Assembly (NCBI RefSeq): GCF_902167635.1
Contig: NZ_CABHMS010000002.1
Span: forward strand, 124,001-188,000
DNA length: 64,000 bases
DNA from: Chitinophaga vietnamensis
GTDB taxonomy: Bacteria; Bacteroidota; Bacteroidia; Chitinophagales; Chitinophagaceae
Reading direction: 5' to 3'
Shown: positions 44,233 to 52,202 of the stretch, piece by piece
Layout of the letters: every line of letters begins with the position of its first letter
How positions within the stretch are numbered: position 1 is the first letter of the stretch
Notes under the pieces: generated by a model
The model's input: only the letters and a program-made list of their open reading frames with translations
Told to the model about the DNA's origin: nothing
The model's database searches: none
Position numbers and translations under genes: made by a program

Positions 44233-47200
44233 TTAGAAGGTGAGATTGGCGCCGAGAGAGAAGATCCTGGGCACCGGGTAGTTGGAATAGTCGATACCCG
44301 GTACCAGCGCGCCGCTGCCGCCTTTGCCGAGATAGTTGGTCACTTCCGGGTTGCCGCTGTATTTGGTGAACAGGATGGCGTTCTGCACGCTGGCGTAGAT
44401 CCTGGCGCTCTGTAAAAATCCTTTGCCAGGGAAACTGTAACCAACGGTGATGTTCTTGATCCAGGCGTAATTATTTTTTTCTACCGTGAGCGAGCTTACA
44501 TCGCGGTACATCACCCTGCCACGACCGGAACCATTGGTGGTAGGCACTCTGCCGTTACCGGGATTGGATTCCGATCTCCAACGGTATTTTACATCTTTCC
44601 GTACATTGAAAACGCCGTCTATATTACCGTTGTAGTCGTTGGTGGCATGCAGGCGATCGGCGCCCATGGAGCCTACCACGAGTATGCGCAGGTCGAAGTT
44701 TTTGTAGGTAAGCGTATTGGTAAGGCCCCAGTTGAATTTGGGATAAGGATTGCCGATGATGGCGAAGTCTTCACGCGGGTTGATCACCCCGTTGCCATTG
44801 ATATCCTTGTAGCGGATATTGCCGGGGATGGCGCCCGGAAAGGCAGGCCCCTTGTCCACTTCCGCCTGGTTCTGGTAGATGCCGTCGAAAACATAGCCGA
44901 ACAACATGCCCAGCGGCTTGCCTACTATCGTGATGTTGGTAGGATTGCCTTCACTGCTGTTGCCGGAGTAGATGGGCGCATTGTCTGTGCCCAGCGCCAG
45001 TACTTTGTTCCTGTTGAAAGAGATGTTGAAATTGGTGGTCCAGGTGAAGCGCCTGGTTTCAATATTACGGGAGGAGATGCCCAGTTCGAGGCCACGGTTT
45101 TCCATATCGCCCTTATTTTCTGTAACGGTCCCAAAGCCGCTGCTCTGGGGGATTTCCACGTTCAGCAACAGGTCCTGCGTATTGCGTTTGTAGATATCGG
45201 CAGTGAGATATACGCGGTCTTTCCACAGACCTACATCGATGCCGATGTTCAGCTCCCGCATCTTTTCCCATCCCAGTGCGGGATTGCCGAGTGTATTCAT
45301 TACACGGCCGCCGGCCAGCGCGCCATTGAGCACATAATCGCTGGTACCGATATTACTCATGTAAGAGTAGTTGCCGATGTTGAAATTTCCGGTGAAGCCA
45401 TAAGATACTCTCAGTTTAAGATCGCTGATGGTGGCAGATGATCGCATGAAGTCTTCCTGCGAAATGCGCCACCCGAGCGCCACGGAGGGGAAGGTGCCCC
45501 AGCGGTTCTGCGGACCGAAACGTGAGGAGCCATCGCTTCGGATCGTAGCGGTGACCAGGTATTTATCTTTATAAGCATAGTTGATTCTGGCGAGATAGGA
45601 GAGCAGCACCCAGTCCATTTTGCTGATCCCGTCGGGGATGGCAGTGATGGTGGCGGCAGCGTTGAGCGTTTTGATATCATCGTCCGGAAAGTTGCGGCCA
45701 TTAAAGCCGTTGTATTGTTCGTGTTGCGATTGTATGGTATAGCCAAGCAGTCCGGTAAAGGCATGACCGCTGCGGCTTGTGTATTGATAGGTGAGCGTAT
45801 TTTCGTTGAGCCAGTTGAGGTATTCGCCGGTAGTGTAGCTGCCGCTTGGAATGCTGGGTGGCGCTGCGTTTTCATTGGCCAGCGTAGAAGGCCGGAAATA
45901 TTCATTGCTGCCCTGCTGGTAGTCGACGTTGAAAGTAGATTTGAGTTTCAGATTTTTGACAATTTCAAATTCGCCGTAGGTGTTGAAGAGGATACGGCTG
46001 CTTTTACTTTTATTCACCGTTTCTTTCCGTACCATTACGGGATTGGCAAGACCAAAAGTACCCGGACTTTGAATATACGCATTGTAGCTGCCATCGGATT
46101 TATATACCGGTTCGATGGGACTGGCCGTACCAAAAGTTTCCGATCTGCCTTCGCCGCGGGCATCGCCATTGCGCAAAGTATAGGTAGGCGCGATGTTGAA
46201 GCCTAGTTTGAAACGGTTGGATAAAGTGGCGTCTACATTGGTTCTTATGCTGAAACGCTGATAGCCGGTGTTGATGATCACGCCATTCTGGTTATAGTAA
46301 CCGGCGGAAACATAGGTCCGTACTTTTTCTGTGCCGCCGCTAACACTCAGGTTGATATCCTGCATCGGGGCTACGCGGGTGATGGCGTTGAACCAGTTGG
46401 TGCCTTCGCCGATCAGTTCCGGATGGCGGTATATTTCCGGTATATCATTCAGTGTTGGTTCCCGGTGTTCGGTAAAGCGGATATTATCTTCAATTGCTTC
46501 TTTCCTGAATTGTGCAAACTCCTGGCCGTTCATCAGGTCTGGCCTGCCTTTCTGCGGAATCGCCTGCAGGCCGTAGTTGGCAGATAATTGTATCCTTGGC
46601 AAACCGGAAGTGCCTCTCCTGGTGGTGATCAACACTACGCCGTTGGCGCCTCTTGAACCATAGATGGCCGTAGCAGAAGCATCTTTCAATACGGCCATCG
46701 ATTCTATATCCTGCGGGTTGATGGTGTTGATCGGATCATTCACCTGGTCGGAGGTGGAAGAGAGCGGGTAGCCATCCACTACGTATAGCGGCTGACTGCC
46801 AGCGCCAACGGCGCCGATGCCGCGTACCTGCACCTGTGGCCCGCCGCCGGGGATACCGTTGGAAGTGCTCACCTGTATGCCGGCGATCTGTCCGGCCAGG
46901 GCCTGGTCGGGGCCCGCTACCGGCATATCTTTGATGTTCTTCATCGACACCGTTCCTACCGATCCGGTTACATCTTTTTTCTGTTGTGTGCCGTAGCCTA
47001 CTACCACTACCTGGTTCAATACTTTGTTGCCAGGTTCCAGTGTGATGCTCAATTTGCTGCGATTGCCCACATACACGGCGCGTGTAGTATAGCCTACCAT
47101 GCTACAGATGAGTGAGTCGCTGGCATTTGCAGAAATCGTGAATCTGCCGTTGGTATCGCTGAAAGTGCCTTTGCTGCTGCCTTTCACGCCGATGCTGACA

Positions 47201-47328
47201 CTGGGCAGCGGCGCGCCGGTGCTGGCGTCTGTAAGCTGGCCGCTGATGGTATTGGTTTGTGCGTAGCTGGCAGGAGAAAATAGTAACAGTAAATAAAGAA
47301 GGGTTCCATAACGTATAAGATGATTCAT
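44233..47328 (-). CDS. susC: SusC/RagA-family TonB-linked outer-membrane transporter
   Basis: The 1031-residue protein has a signal peptide (cleavage near SYAQ, residue 24), a carboxypeptidase-regulatory-like domain (about 28-108: ISGQLTDASTGAPLPSVSIGVKGS), the SusC family stretch VVVGYGTQQKKDVTGSVGTV (about 107-127), a plug domain with ADQVNDPINTINPQDIESMAVLKDASATAIYG and a 22-strand barrel ending at SLGANLTF. With SusD it imports an oligosaccharide. Its promoter (47377-47441) carries CAGGACAG repeats, and an inverted repeat lies in its leader. Confidence 0.95.
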   Translation of the reverse strand: MNHLIRYGTLLYLLLLFSPASYAQTNTISGQLTDASTGAPLPSVSIGVKGSSKGTFSDTNGRFTISANASDSLICSMVGYTTRAVYVGNRSKLSITLEPGNKVLNQVVVVGYGTQQKKDVTGSVGTVSMKNIKDMPVAGPDQALAGQIAGIQVSTSNGIPGGGPQVQVRGIGAVGAGSQPLYVVDGYPLSSTSDQVNDPINTINPQDIESMAVLKDASATAIYGSRGANGVVLITTRRGTSGLPRIQLSANYGLQAIPQKGRPDLMNGQEFAQFRKEAIEDNIRFTEHREPTLNDIPEIYRHPELIGEGTNWFNAITRVAPMQDINLSVSGGTEKVRTYVSAGYYNQNGVIINTGYQRFSIRTNVDATLSNRFKLGFNIAPTYTLRNGDARGEGRSETFGTASPIEPVYKSDGSYNAYIQSPGTFGLANPVMVRKETVNKSKSSRILFNTYGEFEIVKNLKLKSTFNVDYQQGSNEYFRPSTLANENAAPPSIPSGSYTTGEYLNWLNENTLTYQYTSRSGHAFTGLLGYTIQSQHEQYNGFNGRNFPDDDIKTLNAAATITAIPDGISKMDWVLLSYLARINYAYKDKYLVTATIRSDGSSRFGPQNRWGTFPSVALGWRISQEDFMRSSATISDLKLRVSYGFTGNFNIGNYSYMSNIGTSDYVLNGALAGGRVMNTLGNPALGWEKMRELNIGIDVGLWKDRVYLTADIYKRNTQDLLLNVEIPQSSGFGTVTENKGDMENRGLELGISSRNIETRRFTWTTNFNISFNRNKVLALGTDNAPIYSGNSSEGNPTNITIVGKPLGMLFGYVFDGIYQNQAEVDKGPAFPGAIPGNIRYKDINGNGVINPREDFAIIGNPYPKFNWGLTNTLTYKNFDLRILVVGSMGADRLHATNDYNGNIDGVFNVRKDVKYRWRSESNPGNGRVPTTNGSGRGRVMYRDVSSLTVEKNNYAWIKNITVGYSFPGKGFLQSARIYASVQNAILFTKYSGNPEVTNYLGKGGSGALVPGIDYSNYPVPRIFSLGANLTF

Positions 47329-47348
47329 AACAGGTGGAGTTTAGGTGA

Positions 47349-47366
47349 CGAAACGACTATTCTTTT
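47349..47366 (-). repeat. Right arm of the inverted repeat around susCD
   Basis: On the minus strand this reads AAAAGAATAGTCGTTTCG. It lies in the susC leader, 20 bp before the start codon and just downstream of the predicted transcription start, and pairs with the arm at 42703-42720. Confidence 0.55.
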
Positions 47367-47376
47367 CTTTACGAAA

Positions 47377-47441
47377 TAAATTTAGTCGAAGCATCAAACA
47401 TTCCTGTCCTGTTGCATCCTGTACTGTCCTGTGCTGTCCTG
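47377..47441 (-). promoter_or_regulatory. susC promoter with four phased CAGGACAG repeats
   Basis: On the plus strand CTGTCCTG or its variant begins at 47404, 47414 (degenerate), 47424 and 47434, an exact 10-bp period. On the minus strand this is CAGGACAG. The last repeat ends exactly 19 bp upstream of a TAAATTTA box (47384-47377), so ACAG occupies the -33 position in place of TTTG. The predicted transcription start is near 47370. Confidence 0.7.
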
Positions 47442-47445
47442 CTTT

Positions 47446-48477
47446 CTACAACGATGCGCGCATCTTCACATAAAAGGGCACTTCTATCTGCGCCCTCGAC
47501 TGATCCAGTATCAATTGTGCGGCCATTTCGCCCATGGATTTGAAATCAGTGGAGATCGTGGTGATGCCGTTGAGAATAAATTTTTTCAGCGGCGTTTCGT
47601 TGTAGGAGATGATACCTACATCTTTGCCTATTTGAAGGTTCAGGGAGATGATATGTTCTATCAATAATACCAGGTCGTTCTCCCGCAGGTTGATGTATAC
47701 ATCTCCCGGCTGAATATCTTCTTCCAGAATTTCGTTTACCTTCTTGCTGTTGAAGGCATAGTTCTGGCAGAACTGCATGAAGCCCTGGTAGATCTCTTCA
47801 GGGTAATAAGTATTTTCCGGGTAGATGATTTTCAGGGTATGATAGTGTTGCAGTTTCTCACGGGCTTGTTCGAGTGCGCCATAAATATCGTCCTGAAAAT
47901 TTTCGTATACAGCGCCATACTCGCCGGTAACGCCTTTCAGCTTTTTATCCAGCAGGATCAGTTTCTCTTTCGGGATGGTGTTGATCACTTCATCCACATG
48001 ATCCCAGCGTTCCCGGAAATGGGGGAGGATCACCACGTGCGTGTATTCGTTGAGGTTTTGAGAAAGTAATTTTTTGAACAGGCTGAAATCACTGTTGTAG
48101 ATGTAGAAATCGATGCTGGCCTGCTCTCCGAGCTTTGCGGCAAACGAGTCATAGATCACTTTCTTATGTTCGCTGAGTTTATTGAACAGCAGCAATATCC
48201 GGTACTGCTGGCCAAGGTTGCTTTGTTGCACATAATACCCTTTGCCTGGCACGGAACCCAGGATGCCGAGGCCTTTCAGGTATTTATAGGCTTTCTCCGC
48301 CGTATCCCTTGATATTTCGAAGTTGTGGCTTACCTCATTGATAGAAGGCAGGATATCATCCTGCTGTATCTTCTTGTCTATAATGGCTTTGATGATGGAG
48401 TTGGCCAGTTGATAATATTTAGGTGTGGCGGCATAGTCGTCGATAAAAAGATATTTGAATACCGGATGTTGTTTCAT
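47446..48477 (-). CDS. GntR-type regulator with LacI-like sugar-binding domain
   Basis: The start at 48477 (MKQHPVFKYLFIDDY) gives 343 residues; upstream in-frame sequence to 48552 runs into an inverted repeat. Residues ~20-88 form a GntR winged helix (IQQDDILPSINEVSHNFEISRDTAEKAYKYLKGLGIL); residues ~92-340 fit the periplasmic-binding/LacI ligand domain (RILLLFNKLSEHKKVIYDSF, VGIISYNETPLKKFILNGITTIS, TDFKSMGEMAAQLI). This is the AraR-like architecture. It lies between the SusCD-led run and the rhamnose-type run and is the obvious candidate to bind the shared CAKGACAG repeats. The ligand is probably a pentose/deoxysugar or its phosphate. Confidence 0.87.
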   Translation of the reverse strand: MKQHPVFKYLFIDDYAATPKYYQLANSIIKAIIDKKIQQDDILPSINEVSHNFEISRDTAEKAYKYLKGLGILGSVPGKGYYVQQSNLGQQYRILLLFNKLSEHKKVIYDSFAAKLGEQASIDFYIYNSDFSLFKKLLSQNLNEYTHVVILPHFRERWDHVDEVINTIPKEKLILLDKKLKGVTGEYGAVYENFQDDIYGALEQAREKLQHYHTLKIIYPENTYYPEEIYQGFMQFCQNYAFNSKKVNEILEEDIQPGDVYINLRENDLVLLIEHIISLNLQIGKDVGIISYNETPLKKFILNGITTISTDFKSMGEMAAQLILDQSRAQIEVPFYVKMRASL

Positions 48478-48534
48478 AGCGTGTGAGTTAGAGTCTGGAC
48501 AATGATAGTAATTTAATTTGGCATTAAGCAAAGA

Positions 48535-48567
48535 AGCCCTTGAAGCGCTCAAAGCGCTTCAAGGGCT
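48535..48567. repeat. 33-bp perfect inverted repeat upstream of the GntR gene
   Basis: A 15-bp arm (agcccttgaagcgct, 48535-48549), a 3-nt loop (caa) and its complement (48553-48567), containing AGCGCT in each arm. No T-run follows on either side, so it is not a clear terminator. It lies between the divergent GntR and aldolase promoters. It may be an operator, resembling cre/LacI-type sites at its core, or a DNA cruciform. Confidence 0.6.
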
Positions 48568-48592
48568 GGAACCGAAATAGCCATATGCTAAC

Positions 48593-48637
48593 CATGACAG
48601 TACATGACAGTTAGAAATACTACATGCTTTACTTTTA
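48593..48637 (+). promoter_or_regulatory. Promoter of the rhamnose-type run with two CATGACAG repeats
   Basis: CATGACAG occurs at 48593-48600 and 48603-48610, an exact 10-bp period, and the second ends exactly 19 bp upstream of TACTTTTA (48630-48637). The geometry is the same as at the susC promoter. The predicted transcription start is near 48644, 18 bp before the ATG. Confidence 0.68.
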
Positions 48638-48661
48638 TTACAACGTTAAAATTTATTGTGT

Positions 48662-50767
48662 ATGTCATTCAAGCATGTCAGTTATTTATGGGATAATACG
48701 GTGGCCGCTGGTATGGAAGGAGATGAAGTAGCCTTGCTGATCTACCGTTCCAACCTGCTGGGGGCCGATCTCCGGCTCACGAACTACGGTGGTGGCAATA
48801 CCTCCTGTAAGGCCATGGCAAAGGATCCTGTGACGAACGAAGCGGTAGAGGTGATGTGGGTGAAAGGCTCTGGCGGCGATCTGGGAACACTGAAAAAAAG
48901 CGGGCTGGCGGCCTTGTATGTGGAACGCCTGCAGCAACTTAAAAATATATACAAAGGTATTGCGCAGGAAGATGAGATGGTGGCGCTCTTCAACCATTGT
49001 ATCTACGACCTCCATTCCAAAGCGCCATCGATCGATACGCCGTTGCATGCGTTCCTGCCTTTCAAACATATCGATCACCTGCATCCTGATGCCGTGATCG
49101 CGATTGCCGCTGCGAAAGATGGCGCGCAGATCACGCAGGAATTATTTGAAGGCGCCATTGGCTGGGTGCCCTGGCAGCGGCCAGGCTTCGACCTGGGGCT
49201 GCGGCTGGCACAGTGTTTAAAAGATCATCCGGGTATCCGCGGTATTATGCTCGGATCGCATGGATTGTTCACCTGGGGCGATACCGCCCATGCGTGTTAT
49301 GTGAATACATTGGAAGTGATAGAACGTTGCGCATCATACATCGCTGAACGTACAGGCCGTGATAAACCGGTTTTCGGCGGAAAGAAAATAGATGCCTTGC
49401 CGGCCGAACAGCGCGCCAGTCAGGCCGCAGCGCTCGCGCCAGTACTGCGCGGGTTTTGTTCTTCCGCGCAAAAAATGGTAGGACATTTTACAGATGATGC
49501 CATCGTACTTGAGTTCATCAACTCCCGCGATCTGCATCGCCTCGCGCCGATGGGCACCAGTTGCCCGGATCATTTCCTGCGCACAAAGATCAGTCCCCTC
49601 GTGCTCAACCTGGCGCCGGATGCGGATCTTCAGGAGGTAACAGCCGTGAAGGAATTACTCGCGCCGCTATTTGCCGGCTACCGTGATCAATACGCCGCCT
49701 ACTATCAGCAATGCAAACATGCGAATAGCCCTGCGATGCGTGACCCCAATCCCGTCGTGATCCTGTACCCGGGCGTAGGGATGTTCACGTTTGCGAAAGA
49801 CAAACAAACCGCCCGCGTGGCAGCAGAGTTTTATATCAATGCCATCAATGTGATGCGCGGCGCAGAAGCCATCTCGGAATATGTTGCGCTGCCCCGGCAG
49901 GAGGCTTTTGATATCGAATACTGGCTACTGGAAGAAGCCAAGCTGCAACGCATGCCCGCACCGAAAGCGCTCAGTGGAAAGGTAGCGCTGGTAACCGGCA
50001 GCGCTGGCGGCATTGGCAAAGCCATCGCGAAAAAGTTTGCAGAAGAAGGAGCGGTGGTAGTGATCAATGATAACGATGGGCAGCGACTGAGCCAGGCCGA
50101 AGAAGAGTTTCATCAGCGCTTTGGTAGAGATGTATTCATCGCCGCCTTGCTGGATGTGACTGATGCCGCCTCTATCCGGCAGGTGTGTAACAAGGCCGTG
50201 CTGGCCTTTGGCGGCGTAGACATCATCGTTAATTGTGCCGGCATCTCTATCTCCAAACCACTGGAAGAGCATACGGAAAAAGATTGGGGCCTGTTGTATG
50301 ATGTGCTGGTGAAAGGACAGTTCCTGGTAACGCAGGCAGGGCTTCATATCCTGCGCAAGCAGGACATCGGCGGCGATATTGTAAACATCGTCAGTAAAAA
50401 TGCATTGGTATCAGGTCCTAACAATGCCGCCTATGGTTCTGCCAAGGCCGCACAGCTGCACCTGAGCCGGCTGAATGCCGCCGAGCTGGGAAAAGATCGT
50501 ATACGCGTGAACGTAGTAAACCCCGATGCCGTCATCTCCGACAGTAAAATATGGGCCGGCGCATGGGCAGAAGGCCGCGCCAAAGCCTATGGCGTGAAGG
50601 TAGAAGAGCTGCCGGCCTTTTATGCCCGCCGCACCTTGCTCAATGAAATTATTGTACCGGAAGATATTGCCAATGCCTGCTTCGCCTTTGTAGGCGGACT
50701 GCTCAACAAAGCCACCGGCAACGTATTGAATGTGGATGGCGGCGTGGCGATGGCCTTTGTCAGGTAA
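48662..50767 (+). CDS. rhaEW: Bifunctional L-rhamnulose-1-phosphate aldolase / short-chain dehydrogenase (RhaEW type)
   Basis: The start at 48662 (MSFKHVSYLW) gives 701 residues. The N-terminal ~425 residues are a class II aldolase: GGGNTSCK near residue 38, a zinc-site region KHIDHLHPDAV, and GSHGLFTWGD. The C-terminal ~255 residues are an SDR: TGSAGGIG at 445-452, NCAG, and Y591-x3-K595. In Bacteroidota, Bacillus and other genera this fusion splits L-rhamnulose-1-phosphate into DHAP and L-lactaldehyde and oxidises the latter to lactate. It starts the run with the kinase and the GH127 enzyme. The isomerase of the pathway is not adjacent. Confidence 0.87.
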   Translation: MSFKHVSYLWDNTVAAGMEGDEVALLIYRSNLLGADLRLTNYGGGNTSCKAMAKDPVTNEAVEVMWVKGSGGDLGTLKKSGLAALYVERLQQLKNIYKGIAQEDEMVALFNHCIYDLHSKAPSIDTPLHAFLPFKHIDHLHPDAVIAIAAAKDGAQITQELFEGAIGWVPWQRPGFDLGLRLAQCLKDHPGIRGIMLGSHGLFTWGDTAHACYVNTLEVIERCASYIAERTGRDKPVFGGKKIDALPAEQRASQAAALAPVLRGFCSSAQKMVGHFTDDAIVLEFINSRDLHRLAPMGTSCPDHFLRTKISPLVLNLAPDADLQEVTAVKELLAPLFAGYRDQYAAYYQQCKHANSPAMRDPNPVVILYPGVGMFTFAKDKQTARVAAEFYINAINVMRGAEAISEYVALPRQEAFDIEYWLLEEAKLQRMPAPKALSGKVALVTGSAGGIGKAIAKKFAEEGAVVVINDNDGQRLSQAEEEFHQRFGRDVFIAALLDVTDAASIRQVCNKAVLAFGGVDIIVNCAGISISKPLEEHTEKDWGLLYDVLVKGQFLVTQAGLHILRKQDIGGDIVNIVSKNALVSGPNNAAYGSAKAAQLHLSRLNAAELGKDRIRVNVVNPDAVISDSKIWAGAWAEGRAKAYGVKVEELPAFYARRTLLNEIIVPEDIANACFAFVGGLLNKATGNVLNVDGGVAMAFVR

Positions 50768-50794
50768 ACTTTCGTTTGTAACTTAAGCTGTGCT

Positions 50795-52153
50795 ATGAAA
50801 AAAATTCCCGTTATCGCCATCTTCGATATTGGTAAAACCAATAAAAAACTGTTGCTCTTCGATGAACAATACCGCATCGTTTTTGAATACGCCACCCGTT
50901 TACCTGAAACAGCGGATGAAGATGGCGATCCCTGCGAAAACCTGGAAAGCCTTCGCCACTTTGTGTTTGACACACTGCAACAAATACGCCGGGATGAAAA
51001 TGTGCGCATAGCGGCCATTAACTTTTCTGCCTATGGCGCCAGCATGGTGCATATAGATGAGCAGGGGCGCGCACTTACGCCCTTGTACAATTACCTGAAA
51101 CCTTACCCGGCAGCACTCAGTGATCAGTTCTATAGCCGCTATGGCGGCAGCGCGGCACTCTCTTTACAAACGGCGTCGCCGGTGCTGGGGAGCCTCAATG
51201 CCGGCATGCAGTTGTATCGCCTGAAATATGAGCAGCCGCTGATATTCCGGCAACTGAAATATGCGTTGCACCTGCCGCAATACATGAGCTACCTGCTAAC
51301 GGGTGTTGCCTGTTCCGATAAAACCAGCATCGGCTGCCACACCCATCTATGGGATTTTCAGCGGAATGATTATCATACATGGGTAACAACGGAAGGCGTG
51401 AAAGACAAGCTGGCGCCCGTTTTTGCCGCTACGGCAACGATGATGTCCGATAATGGTGTTATCGGTGTTGGGCTGCACGACAGCTCCGCTGCGCTGATCC
51501 CTTACCTGGTGACGTGCTCCGAGCCCTTTGCCCTGATCTCCACCGGCACCTGGTGCATCTGTTTAAATCCTTTTAACAACATTCCTTTAACTACCGAAGA
51601 ACTGGCCGCTGACTGCCTTTGTTATCTTTCCTTCGAAGGCAAGCCGGTAAAGGCTTCCCGGCTGTTTGCCGGTCATGAGTATGAGCAACAGGTGAAACGG
51701 ATCGCCAATCATTTTCACCAGCATACTGATCGTTATCAAACAATGGAATATAATGATGAGATTATACAACAATTGAAAGAAGCCCCGGTGTTAGATAAAG
51801 ACAGCGGGCCTTGCACCGTATTCGAACAGCGCCATCTCGATTCATTTGCATCAGATACGATTGCCTATCATCAACTGATGATGGATATTGCCAGGGAGCA
51901 GTACATCGCCGCCATGCGCGTGCTGAAAGATACACCGGTAAAACGTATATACGTTGACGGTGGATTCAGTAAAAACCGGCTCTATATGCAACTGCTGGCC
52001 AATATGCTCCCGGAGATGGAAATATTTGCCGCTTCCATGCCGCAGGCAACGGCGATGGGCGCGGCATTGGCCATACACGAAGCCTGGAATCATCAGGCGG
52101 TACCTGCGGACCTGGTGACGTTGAAGCCTTACCGCGCAGCCAGGTGTGGGTAG
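50795..52153 (+). CDS. FGGY-family sugar kinase, rhamnulokinase-like
   Basis: The 452-residue protein has the FGGY N-terminal phosphate motif FDIGKTNKKLLLFDE (about 9-23), a hydrophobic core YNYLKPYPAALSDQF, and the late signature VKRIYVDGGFSKNRLYMQLLANML (about 385-408) with ATP-binding ATAMGAALAIHEA. It would phosphorylate L-rhamnulose (or L-fuculose). It lies 27 bp after the bifunctional aldolase and 49 bp before GH127, so the run has kinase and aldolase but no isomerase. Substrate assignment rests on the neighbour. Confidence 0.86.
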   Translation: MKKIPVIAIFDIGKTNKKLLLFDEQYRIVFEYATRLPETADEDGDPCENLESLRHFVFDTLQQIRRDENVRIAAINFSAYGASMVHIDEQGRALTPLYNYLKPYPAALSDQFYSRYGGSAALSLQTASPVLGSLNAGMQLYRLKYEQPLIFRQLKYALHLPQYMSYLLTGVACSDKTSIGCHTHLWDFQRNDYHTWVTTEGVKDKLAPVFAATATMMSDNGVIGVGLHDSSAALIPYLVTCSEPFALISTGTWCICLNPFNNIPLTTEELAADCLCYLSFEGKPVKASRLFAGHEYEQQVKRIANHFHQHTDRYQTMEYNDEIIQQLKEAPVLDKDSGPCTVFEQRHLDSFASDTIAYHQLMMDIAREQYIAAMRVLKDTPVKRIYVDGGFSKNRLYMQLLANMLPEMEIFAASMPQATAMGAALAIHEAWNHQAVPADLVTLKPYRAARCG

Positions 52154-52202
52154 ATCATATTAATCCGTCATTCTTAATATTTATTTTTATATTTTAGTCA
52201 GC

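Noticed and set aside
44647-45441. 264-residue open frame on the plus strand
   Set aside because: It is antisense to susC barrel-coding sequence and its product does not resemble any protein family.
47404-47441. CTGTCCTG repeats as a possible CRISPR or microsatellite
   Set aside because: The units are 8 bp with 2-bp spacers, far too short for CRISPR, and they have a precise position relative to a promoter and a counterpart at 48593-48610. A regulatory site explains them better.
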